A DNA stretch of 38,917 nt from a virus. The notes beneath the pieces were generated by a model, which saw nothing but the letters and a program-made list of their open reading frames with translations, ran no database searches and was not told the origin of the DNA. Position 1 is the stretch's first letter, and every line of letters begins with the position of its first letter. The DNA is taken from the IMG/VR virus record IMGVR_UViG_3300045927_000279, positions 1 through 38,917 of that record; one strand, 5' to 3'. Shown here in pieces: positions 15,304 through 22,247 of the stretch. The translations under genes were made by a program, and so were the position numbers.

Positions 15304-15804
15304 CTAGACCTCCAGGATGGCAAACAGCGCAGTGCCACTGATCCCGCCCCCAGGCGCTGCCGTCTGCACCTGCACAGGATAGTCGCCAGGCGTCGTCGCG
15401 GTGGCACCCACAACTATGGTCGTGAGTTCCGTCGGGCTCACGAACACGGTCGTCTCCACTCCCCCGTTAAAGACGATCTGCGAGCGTGGCGTGAAGGAGC
15501 GGCCGGTCACATGCAGCGTCACATCGGCACCGCCAGCCAGCATGCTGCGCGGCTCGACGTGGGCGATAACGGGCCTGGGCGCCTCGCCGATGTCGGTATA
15601 GTCCACGACTTCCAGGATACGGCCAAAGAGCCGCGGCAGCTCGGGGACCAGGGCCACCATGGCCGCCAGGGAATACGGCGTAGTGCCCAGCAGCTCAAGC
15701 AGCCAGTTCATGACGGGATCGGACCCGGTGATGTCGGTGTCATCGCAGGTGACGGCGTGGAGCACGTCACCAATCAGTCCGGTAATCAGGAGGGCAGGGG
15801 GCAT
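15304..15804 (-). CDS. IPT/TIG (Ig-like) domain phage protein
   Basis: 166 residues. A helical N-terminal half (MNWLLELLGTTPYSLAAMVA, FGRILEVVDYTD) is followed by an IPT/TIG-type Ig fold from about residue 78 (PVIAHVEPRSMLAGGADVTL, SQIVFNGGVETTVFV, TTIVVGATATTPGDYPVQV). These domains decorate heads or adhesins. It starts at ATG 15804, just 16 bases beyond the end of the inserted palindromic element. Its natural promoter/leader has thus been replaced or displaced by the element and by the terminator further upstream. Confidence 0.8.
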   Translation of the reverse strand: MPPALLITGLIGDVLHAVTCDDTDITGSDPVMNWLLELLGTTPYSLAAMVALVPELPRLFGRILEVVDYTDIGEAPRPVIAHVEPRSMLAGGADVTLHVTGRSFTPRSQIVFNGGVETTVFVSPTELTTIVVGATATTPGDYPVQVQTAAPGGGISGTALFAILEV

Positions 15805-15819
15805 GGGCGGTTCCCCGTA

Positions 15820-16223
15820 AGCGACCCAAGGCTGAAGCTCTTGGGCTTTGCCACTAGATGGGAGGGCTTATCATCAACATCCACCTGCGACTAAATCAGG
15901 GTGGCTTACTCTTGAGCCTGCAAGCAGACTCGATACGATTCACCCCTAGTTCCGGGCATTACACCCGGAGCGTTCCGTACAAGCAGGAAACTTCTCTGTT
16001 TTTTACCAGGCAAGGAGATTGAGTTGCCTGAACCAGCAAAACAGACTTGTCAAAGACCCAACACAAGCACAACCGTTGCTCGCCGAAGCGAGTGTCTTTT
16101 TGCTTGTACAAAAAGTGTATCCAATCCAAGCATGGCACTACCACTAAAAGTGCATCCCACCCGCGAGGCTAAAGCAAGAAAGCCTCTCATATCCCAAGCC
16201 TCAAGGCTTGGGTTTCACGAGGC
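15820..16223 (-). mobile_element. Non-autonomous palindrome-ended element, IS200/IS605-like (long copy)
   Basis: About 404 bases with no recognisable gene. One end (16193-16223) is a hairpin, CCCAAGCCT/AGGCTTGGG, followed by TTTCACGAGGC. The other (15821-15860) is a hairpin CCCAAGG...CTTGGG next to CCACTAGATGGGAGGGC. Both ends match a 94-base element at 35587-35680 in opposite orientation. Subterminal hairpins without inverted-repeat termini are typical of IS200/IS605-family ends. The inner sequence (minus strand) has the look of a tnpB/iscB-associated non-coding region, but I cannot prove it. It holds no transposase. Confidence 0.6.
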
Positions 16224-16232
16224 ATTACTATG

Positions 16233-16270
16233 AAAAAAGGCGTGCCAGAGGGATATCCCTCTGGCACGCC
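16233..16270 (-). terminator. Rho-independent terminator (minus strand)
   Basis: A perfect 32-base palindrome at 16239-16270 (16-base arms, GC-rich base GGCGTGCC/GGCACGCC). On the minus strand it is followed directly by six T's (A's at 16233-16238). It lies 22 bases after the 67-residue gene and would stop transcription of the packaging genes before the capsid genes. Confidence 0.88.
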
Positions 16271-16292
16271 TATCGGTCTTCGATTCAGCGCA

Positions 16293-16496
16293 CTATCGGA
16301 GCTGTTCGCTGATCGTCGTATAGAGACACTGCACCTGATGGTGCGTGATAATGATTTCGACGCGGCCATAGCCCTGGGCCACCACCTGCGCGACGGCCAC
16401 GCAGATTTTCTGCGCCAGGGCAGGCTCAATGGCCACAAGTCTAGCGAGATCGTCGTGTGGTGTCAACAGGTTGGACGGAGTGGCGTCCTGGGACAT
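16293..16496 (-). CDS. Small phage protein downstream of MuF, function unknown
   Basis: 67 residues, MSQDATPSNLLTPHDDLARL at the start, then a helix-rich core (AQKICVAVAQVVAQGYG) and a strand VEIIITHHQV. AGGAG precedes ATG 16496; it begins 9 bases after the MuF stop. It is the last gene before the strong terminator. The size and position fit the small accessory proteins often found after the minor head gene; no family recognised. Confidence 0.75.
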   Translation of the reverse strand: MSQDATPSNLLTPHDDLARLVAIEPALAQKICVAVAQVVAQGYGRVEIIITHHQVQCLYTTISEQLR

Positions 16497-16505
16497 GCGC
16501 TGCTC

Positions 16506-18674
16506 CTAGTCCGCCGCCAGCAGTGACGGCGTATACGGCGACAGACGACGCCGCGCGAACGTCAGTACCACGGCGCAGCGACAGGCCGGATGCGCGGCTG
16601 GATGCATGATGGGGCCAATCGGCGTCTGGAAGGGCTCGTGCAGCCCCACGCCGTCCGGGTTCATGCCTGGGATAGCCCGACAGATGGAACAATTGTGTAC
16701 GAGGATATCTTCAGCAAAAAAATGATGCTCTTTTTCTACTGTAATATCATAAACTGTTATTGTATAATTAGTTATAAGTTCTTTTATCAACTCTTGAAGC
16801 TTCTTGACATGCCGTTTACCTATTCCTGCACACATTGCAGACAACAATTCACCAGACGTGATAGTCTCAATGGAAGAAATCCGTATTGTTCTCGGAAGTG
16901 CTTTGGTCTGAAGAAAACCAAAAGATATTCTTTTACATGCGAACATTGCGGCATCATCTTTTATCTTCCAGCAAAAGGATTGCCAAAAAGACGGCGTTTT
17001 TGTTCCAGAGCTTGCTATTATGCTGGGGTAGAAAAAGAAACGGTCACGAAGATCTGTCAGATATGCCAACAACCGTTTACCATTCCCAGGGTTGTTGCTG
17101 AAAGATATACGGTCTGCTCGTTGGCCTGTCGCCATCGAGATATCATCGACATCCCCTGCCGCCAGTGCGGCACAACCGTCCGGTGGAGTCCCGCCAACCC
17201 TGATAAACGTTTCTGCTCGTTTGCCTGCTATCGCCGCTTCAGTGGAGAAACAGGGCTGGAAGAAACCATCAGAAAAGCTCTGGAACGCTTGCCGATAGCG
17301 TTCATCCAGGAGGGCAAAGTCTCCGGCATCCGCTCGACCATCGATTTCTTGCTGCCTGAACTCGGCGTTGCCCTCGAAGTCGATGGCGTCTATTGGCATC
17401 AACAGACCTTTGAACGCGACGTGCGCAAAACCACGGCCTTGCAGCAACGAGGATGGATAGTCATCCGCCTCGCCGAAATCGAGGTGCACAACGCGCTCGA
17501 TGTGACAGAACTGTTGTGTGAACGTTTGCACCTCACTCCCGATCTGCAAGGCATCAGCCCGTTGCCAATGCCCCCTGCTCCACACGAGATGGTCAGCCGT
17601 CATGATGAGCAAGCGCCCGTGCGTCGTCGCCGCAAGCACCAGGACACCACGGTAGTCCCTGGCAGTCGTGGCGAGCAATTGTTGCTGTCCTTCCTGCGTA
17701 CAGACGATGTCCCCAGGCTGTAAGGCTTCTATCGGACGTTCTCCATTGGGTGTCATAACCAGAGTGCCAGCAAGAAAACATGTTCTATCATCTGGAGTCA
17801 GAACCCACATGCGCCGTGCACGCCCACTATCGAGGAGCCCTTCCCGTTCGGCGGCCTCCCACAGCGCCTGTTGCCCGGCAGCCGCGGCGGTCATCGACTC
17901 GGTGCGGGCGATCAGCGCAGCCCGCTGGCGCAGAAGCTGGCTCGTCTGGCGTTCGACCCGTGCGACTAGCTTGTCTCCGGTCATGCCCCGGGCGATCAGG
18001 CCCTCGCGAAAGCGCTTGACCTGGCCGACCTGGCGCGGCGTCAGCCCGGTGAGGGCGCGTACGTGGCTGGCCGCCTGGGCCGGGGTCTGGAGTGGCGTGG
18101 TGATCGGCACCTGCTCGATGATGCCCCGCACTTCGCGCTGCAACTGGCCAATGGTCCGGCCATGCGCCATGGCGTCGCGCACCGCCGTCCCCAGGGCGTC
18201 GCGAGTGGTCTGGGTGATCTGGGTCACCAGGGATCCACTATGCTGCTCGGCCCACAGAGCGGCACGCGGGGCCATGAGATCGCCGGTGAGGCGTGTCGTC
18301 ACCTGCTCCGGCGGTATTCGTAATCGTTCCAGACTGGCGGTGAAGCTCGTGCGTGCTCGGATGGCCGCCTGCTGGACGATCTCCTGCAGCACGGGCTGCA
18401 CCTGCACGGCGATCTGCGCCCGCACCACGAGATCCCAGGCGTCTACGAGCGCGGTGACCATCTCCGGCTCCGAGACCGATACCAGCAGGCTCTCCAGGCT
18501 CTGCCGCGTAAGCCCACGTTGCGCCTGGGCGAGCATGTCGCGTAGCCGTCGCTGTAGCTCGGGGCGCAGCCGGTCGGCAATGGCGTGCAGGGCGCGCCAG
18601 GCCGCTTCGTCGCTCGCCGGCAGGCGCGAGACGGCCAGGGGCACGGGGGCTTTGCGGATCAGGATGGTTGGCAC
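16506..18674 (-). CDS. MuF / SPP1 gp7-like minor head protein with embedded intein
   Basis: 722 residues from GTG 18674, which overlaps the portal stop as TAGTG with AGGAGGAG upstream; an upstream GTG at 18704 lacks a ribosome site. The exteins (1-298 and 662-722) form a MuF-type head morphogenesis protein: helical N-terminal body, LIARTESMTAAAAGQQALWE, then the family's WVLTPDDRT | CSICRAIPGM and terminal HPACRC. The intein (299-661) interrupts exactly at the conserved Cys motif. MuF proteins sit at the portal inside the procapsid and can be ejected with DNA. Without splicing, the zinc-like Cys motif and C-terminus would be split, so splicing is probably essential. Confidence 0.92.
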   Translation of the reverse strand: MPTILIRKAPVPLAVSRLPASDEAAWRALHAIADRLRPELQRRLRDMLAQAQRGLTRQSLESLLVSVSEPEMVTALVDAWDLVVRAQIAVQVQPVLQEIVQQAAIRARTSFTASLERLRIPPEQVTTRLTGDLMAPRAALWAEQHSGSLVTQITQTTRDALGTAVRDAMAHGRTIGQLQREVRGIIEQVPITTPLQTPAQAASHVRALTGLTPRQVGQVKRFREGLIARGMTGDKLVARVERQTSQLLRQRAALIARTESMTAAAAGQQALWEAAEREGLLDSGRARRMWVLTPDDRTCFLAGTLVMTPNGERPIEALQPGDIVCTQEGQQQLLATTARDYRGVLVLAATTHGRLLIMTADHLVWSRGHWQRADALQIGSEVQTFTQQFCHIERVVHLDFGEADDYPSSLLQGRGFAHVAFKGLLMPIDAIDFEGNAEFRQQEIDGRADAGDFALLDERYRQAFQSFSDGFFQPCFSTEAAIAGKRAETFIRVGGTPPDGCAALAAGDVDDISMATGQRADRISFSNNPGNGKRLLAYLTDLRDRFFFYPSIIASSGTKTPSFWQSFCWKIKDDAAMFACKRISFGFLQTKALPRTIRISSIETITSGELLSAMCAGIGKRHVKKLQELIKELITNYTITVYDITVEKEHHFFAEDILVHNCSICRAIPGMNPDGVGLHEPFQTPIGPIMHPAAHPACRCAVVLTFARRRLSPYTPSLLAAD
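16692..17780 (-). other. Intein in the MuF gene (363 residues)
   Basis: Block A starts CFLAGTLVMTPNGERPIEAL (Cys1, codon 17778-17780). Block B has the TxxH motif as TADH (intein residues 61-64). Block F/G is YDITVEKEHHFFAEDILVHN with penultimate His and terminal Asn (codon 16692-16694), followed by Cys+1. All class 1 splicing residues are present. Only about residues 1-80 and 325-363 look like splicing domain. The middle 245 residues lack LAGLIDADG or other known motifs and are the exact antisense image of a plus-strand endonuclease gene. Confidence 0.92.
16809..17723 (+). CDS. Homing-endonuclease-like protein encoded antisense within the intein
   Basis: 304 residues, starting MPFTYSCTHCRQQFTRRDSL. 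Four zinc knuckles follow a CxxC-n-CxxxC pattern: Cys 7/10/27/31, 44/47/65/69, 83/86/103/107 and 117/120/136/140. A DUF559/Vsr-like PD-(D/E)xK nuclease core follows at about 150-245: STIDFLLPEL, ALEVDGVYWH, RDVRKTTALQQRGWIVIRLA. The C-terminal 60 residues are the complement of intein block B and may be passenger sequence. The gene lies wholly inside the intein on the other strand. An AT-rich leader has TATAAT at 16763-16768; the ribosome site is weak. The likely role is homing of the intein allele by cutting intein-less MuF genes. Function is inferred. Confidence 0.82.
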   Translation: MPFTYSCTHCRQQFTRRDSLNGRNPYCSRKCFGLKKTKRYSFTCEHCGIIFYLPAKGLPKRRRFCSRACYYAGVEKETVTKICQICQQPFTIPRVVAERYTVCSLACRHRDIIDIPCRQCGTTVRWSPANPDKRFCSFACYRRFSGETGLEETIRKALERLPIAFIQEGKVSGIRSTIDFLLPELGVALEVDGVYWHQQTFERDVRKTTALQQRGWIVIRLAEIEVHNALDVTELLCERLHLTPDLQGISPLPMPPAPHEMVSRHDEQAPVRRRRKHQDTTVVPGSRGEQLLLSFLRTDDVPRL

Positions 18675-19987
18675 TACAGCACCGTCTCCTCCTTCGCCGG
18701 CCACCCGGCGCGGCGGCGCACCTCGTTTTCCAGGTCACTCAGGTCGAGGCCGGCCTGAGAGTAGCGCACGATAAAATTGCCCAATTCGTCTAAGTCTACG
18801 GTCTCGACATCACCCGGTTCCAGCCTGGGCATGGTCTCGATGGGCCAGCCGTTGAGCGCCCACAAGGGCGGGAAGAGTTGCTCGCTGAAGACCTCGGCAA
18901 TGGACCAGCAGAGGGCGCCGACGCCCAGCGCCAGCAGGTTCGTCTTGCTCGACGCCAGGGCAAACGAGCCGACGCGCTCATGGCCCAGCAAGAGCACATC
19001 GGTGAGCAGGGCGATAGCTTTTTCGCGGTTGTAGAACTCCAGGATCTTCGTCGTATCGAACTGGCGCGTGCCCCCACTGGAGAGCAGTTCAAGGCGGTAG
19101 AGTTCCTTCTGCGTCGTGGGATCGTACTGGAGCGGCAGCACCACGCCTTCCTGCTCGCCCCGACGAATGTTGGTGACGATCTTTTTATAGGCGGCAAACG
19201 CCGCCTGGTCGTCCGCGCTGGCGGTCGGACTCATGATCTCGCCGGGCACGTACATGACCGGCAGCCCGGCCAGATCGCGCTCGATGCCGATGCCTTGCAG
19301 CTCCTCGATACGACGCGCCAGGTACCATGGGCGATAGACGGATCGGAGCAGGCTCCGACCCTCCGGCGAGCCTTTGTGCGCCAGCGGGCGAAACAGCGCG
19401 GCTTTGGCCATGGGAATCGTGTACAGCCCGCCGGTCACCGGATCGCGCTGCACCATGCCCCGGATCTGGGTGGTGTCGGCGTCAATGTCCCAGTGGTCAA
19501 GCGTCTCTTGCGCCCGAATCGGCAGGCTATGCCAGCCCCACTGGCCATCGGCGTAGCGGCTGCGGGTCCACGGATCCGCCGTCCAGCCCTGGCGCCGTTT
19601 GTAGATGACCTCGTGGTAGGCCCACCCCGCCCAGTTCATACTCAGGATTTCTTGCAACAAGCTATCCCAACCACCAGCCAGATCGGTCAACAGCGCGTCC
19701 TTGACCCAGTCGGCGGCCTGCTGGGCCTCTGGCGTGTCGTCGCAGGGCATCACCGTCCAGGTCACCTGGCGCACCAGCAGGCCAATGGCGAGGAGCGAGG
19801 CGCCAATGATCGGATCATTCTGGCTCATCTCGCGGTAGGCCTGGAAGCCGCGCCAGCCCTGGAGCGCTGGCAGCCATTCTTCCTGCAGCACGCCGCCCCA
19901 CTGCTTGAGGCCGGTCGTGCCCAGGATCACCGGCGGCCGCGGCCGGCGTGTCGTGGTCGTGCCGTTGGTCGTCAACGTCTCGGCCAT
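18674..19987 (-). CDS. Portal protein (DUF935 family)
   Basis: 437 residues from ATG 19987 with GGAGGGG 6-12 bases upstream. It matches the DUF935 (Mu gp29-like) portal family: SQNDPIIGASLLAIGLLVRQ, EILSMNWAGWAYHEVIYKRR, PLAHKGSPEGRSLLRSVYRP, WYLARRIEEL and the C-terminal SQAGLDLSDLENEVRRRAG. Twelve copies form the DNA entry ring. It sits between the large terminase and MuF genes in the canonical order. Confidence 0.93.
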   Translation of the reverse strand: MAETLTTNGTTTTRRPRPPVILGTTGLKQWGGVLQEEWLPALQGWRGFQAYREMSQNDPIIGASLLAIGLLVRQVTWTVMPCDDTPEAQQAADWVKDALLTDLAGGWDSLLQEILSMNWAGWAYHEVIYKRRQGWTADPWTRSRYADGQWGWHSLPIRAQETLDHWDIDADTTQIRGMVQRDPVTGGLYTIPMAKAALFRPLAHKGSPEGRSLLRSVYRPWYLARRIEELQGIGIERDLAGLPVMYVPGEIMSPTASADDQAAFAAYKKIVTNIRRGEQEGVVLPLQYDPTTQKELYRLELLSSGGTRQFDTTKILEFYNREKAIALLTDVLLLGHERVGSFALASSKTNLLALGVGALCWSIAEVFSEQLFPPLWALNGWPIETMPRLEPGDVETVDLDELGNFIVRYSQAGLDLSDLENEVRRRAGWPAKEETVL

Positions 19988-19988
19988 G

Positions 19989-21596
19989 CTATCCCCTCCA
20001 ATGACTGCGACTGGTGACACTGCCCGGCGCCACCGCCCGGGGCCGCGCTGGCGGCGCAAACGTCGTGCCCACGGCATCCGCCAGGTCCGGTGATGGCGAG
20101 CGCTCGCCTGCCGTGCCCCGTGACGCCTGGGTGAGCCGCGCCGCGATCGCCTCTTTCGATTCGACCACGATGCGGCCACTCGAATCCAGGTGACTCGTCG
20201 GTGTCGCCAGTTCCCCCGCCAAGTCCTCTGCCAGGCGCCGGTCACATGCGAACACCGGCTGCTCGTCCCGCAGCCAGGCAGCAAGTTCCAACCAGAGGTG
20301 ATCCCGCAGCGTGCGCCCCTGTGGCTCGCCCTTCGTGCGTGGTGGCGCGGGGAGGGCGACATTGACGGCGACGAGTGGCAGCCTGGACCAGCCCCGCCGG
20401 AGCATGCACGTGCGCACGGCGTCCGCCAGACCGGGCGTATGCGGCGTCAGTTCGGCCAGGCGGTCGTAGACACCGGCGCCCATGCCAATGGTATCAATGT
20501 ACACCTCATCGGCCTCCCACTCAACGAGCGCCTGCAGCACACACCCAACCGTCACCATGGTGTCCTGGCGGCTATAGATGCGGGCGTGCTCCACCAGCGG
20601 TCCCTGCCGCAAGACGAGCGCCGTGCGATTGGTCCCCATGCGTGCCACGTCCACGCCTAACCGTCTCGGGCCGCTCACCGCCTCGCACCGCGAGCGGGTC
20701 AGCGCTGCCTCGCAGTGGGCGAGCGGGATGAGCGTATCGTCGTCGGCATCGGGAAACTCCCCATCGGCTCGCACCCGGACGACGTTGGAGCCCTCGCCAA
20801 ACTTGGCCACCAGGGTGGTGCGGTAGTCGGCGGCACACAGCGGCGAGTCCTGCGAGCGAAAATGCAGCGCCGTGTACTGTGCCCGGTGTGAGCGGTGCGA
20901 GGCGGCAAAGTAGCCGGTGTTCCGGGTGGGGTTGCCGAGCATGAGCAGGCGGGCACCCGGGCTGGCTAAGGCGCCTTCCGCCACCTCGAAGATGGCATCG
21001 GGCACGCCACTCGCCTCATCGATGACAAATAATAAGGGCGACGTCTCCTGTGTCTCCAGGTGCGTGCCTGCTGCGGCCACGGTGATGGCGGTGGCATGGA
21101 AGCCCTGCAGGGCCTCGGGTGCTTCCTTGCGCGCAGTGCGTGCCACGGCGAACCACTCCAGTGGCGCCCCGCGGTCGTAGATGCGGTCCTGCGTGAGGGT
21201 AAACAGCGTCGACAGCCACAGCCGTTTCGGATCGCCGCGCTGCTGGCTGTGCAGGTCGGCAGCGCGGCGCCACTTCCCCAGCTCGCCCCAGAGCACCTGA
21301 CGTAGTTGCGCCGAGGTCGGGGCAGTGCAGGGAATGCGCGCCAGGTCGTGGGTTTCGAGTTGCCACCAGATGATGGCGGCGGCGGCCGCGGATTTGCCGA
21401 TATTGTGGCCACTGCGTACCGAGACTTTGGCGCCGGCGGGGGCCATCGCGTCAAGGATGCGGCGTTGCTGGTGCGTGGGAGTAAGCCCGAGGCGTTGGAT
21501 GGCGTACAGGACGGGATCGTCACGCCAGTAGGTACGCAGCTCCAGGTAGGCGTCGAGGTAGGCGGCGAGCCTACTCGCGTGCAGCATGCTGGCCAT
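19989..21596 (-). CDS. terL: Terminase large subunit
   Basis: 535 residues. ATPase Walker A is SGHNIGKS (62-69), Walker B LLFVIDEA (Asp-Glu 193-194), and coupling motif GNPTRNTGYF (221-230). The nuclease domain opens with GVDVARMGTNRTALVL (Asp316) and has DTIGMGAGVYD. The protein cuts concatemers and pumps DNA into the head. ATG 21596 overlaps the small-subunit gene by 26 bases; Met at 21587 is an alternative. The terminase type suggests headful or cos packaging; the sequence alone does not decide. Confidence 0.95.
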   Translation of the reverse strand: MASMLHASRLAAYLDAYLELRTYWRDDPVLYAIQRLGLTPTHQQRRILDAMAPAGAKVSVRSGHNIGKSAAAAAIIWWQLETHDLARIPCTAPTSAQLRQVLWGELGKWRRAADLHSQQRGDPKRLWLSTLFTLTQDRIYDRGAPLEWFAVARTARKEAPEALQGFHATAITVAAAGTHLETQETSPLLFVIDEASGVPDAIFEVAEGALASPGARLLMLGNPTRNTGYFAASHRSHRAQYTALHFRSQDSPLCAADYRTTLVAKFGEGSNVVRVRADGEFPDADDDTLIPLAHCEAALTRSRCEAVSGPRRLGVDVARMGTNRTALVLRQGPLVEHARIYSRQDTMVTVGCVLQALVEWEADEVYIDTIGMGAGVYDRLAELTPHTPGLADAVRTCMLRRGWSRLPLVAVNVALPAPPRTKGEPQGRTLRDHLWLELAAWLRDEQPVFACDRRLAEDLAGELATPTSHLDSSGRIVVESKEAIAARLTQASRGTAGERSPSPDLADAVGTTFAPPARPRAVAPGSVTSRSHWRG

Positions 21597-22029
21597 TGGT
21601 GTGTTGCTCTCTCGTCCGTTGCACGAGCCCCAGGAGCCCCTGCCCGAGCTGTTCCAGTGCCGCTGTATCGCCAGAGAGATCGAGCAGACTGGCTCGACGT
21701 TCCATGATTTTGAGCACGCGGTCAATGGCCAACAGGTTGCCCGTAGCTGCAGTCTGCCAGATGCCAAGGAGCAAGGCGTCGAGCCGGCTCAGGTCGAGAT
21801 CGCGCACCAGCTCGGTCGTCTCCGCCGTTCTGGCTCTCGTGCGCGCCATGGCCGTCGAGACCAGATAGTAGGCATGCTGTCGAGTAAAGCCGAGCTGCTG
21901 GCCAATCTGCTCATACGACGCCCCCGCCAGACGCAGCTGAACCGCTTTGGCTCGGTGCGCTTCTGCTCGCAAGCGGCCTTTGTCTGTCCTGGGCTGCCGG
22001 ATCTTTTTCGGTGCCTGCTCCTCTGCCAT
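21571..22029 (-). CDS. terS: Terminase small subunit
   Basis: 152 residues from ATG 22029. A basic N-terminus (PKKIRQPRTDKGRLRAEAHR) leads to a helix-turn-helix, RLAGASYEQIGQQLGFTRQH, then oligomerisation helices (LDALLLGIWQTAATGNLLAI, DRVLKIMERRASLLDL). This is the pattern of DNA-recognition small terminase subunits. A TTG at 22060 upstream is possible but overlaps the methyltransferase stop. It directly precedes terL. Confidence 0.87.
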   Translation of the reverse strand: MAEEQAPKKIRQPRTDKGRLRAEAHRAKAVQLRLAGASYEQIGQQLGFTRQHAYYLVSTAMARTRARTAETTELVRDLDLSRLDALLLGIWQTAATGNLLAIDRVLKIMERRASLLDLSGDTAALEQLGQGLLGLVQRTREQHTNGQHAARE

Positions 22030-22058
22030 GCTGGGGGGCCTCTGCCAAGGGCTAACTG

Positions 22059-22247
22059 TCAAAAGATTCTTTGTCTACCAGCCTGGGCTCCTGGCCTGTG
22101 GCGTTCTGATACCGTTGCGATGGCTTCCTCTTCCTGCGGGTCTCGGTAATTCTGGGGATGGGGCTTGAGGTCTGCCAGCGCCACCTCCTCCAGGGCCAGC
22201 GGCTCCACAGGAGGCGAGTCTGGCTGCGATCTGGCTTTGCGTGGCAT
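22059..22247 (-). pseudogene. Truncated ParB-like gene copy, in frame with methyltransferase end
   Basis: 62 codons starting MPRKARSQPDSPPVEPLALE with its own AAGGAG site, nearly identical for 35 residues to the intact ParB-like gene at 23347-23901. It then diverges into DPQEEEAIATVSERHRPGAQ and stops, lacking the ParB core. It lies in the same frame as the methyltransferase, so it is also that protein's tail. It is a relic of a duplication or insertion. Confidence 0.75.

Noticed and set aside
15959-16144. 61-residue minus-strand frame in the palindromic element
   Set aside because: No ribosome site and no recognisable domain; lies in what looks like a non-coding element interior.
18878-20017. 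Plus-strand 379-residue frame over the portal gene
   Set aside because: Antisense shadow of the portal gene; no leader and no family features.
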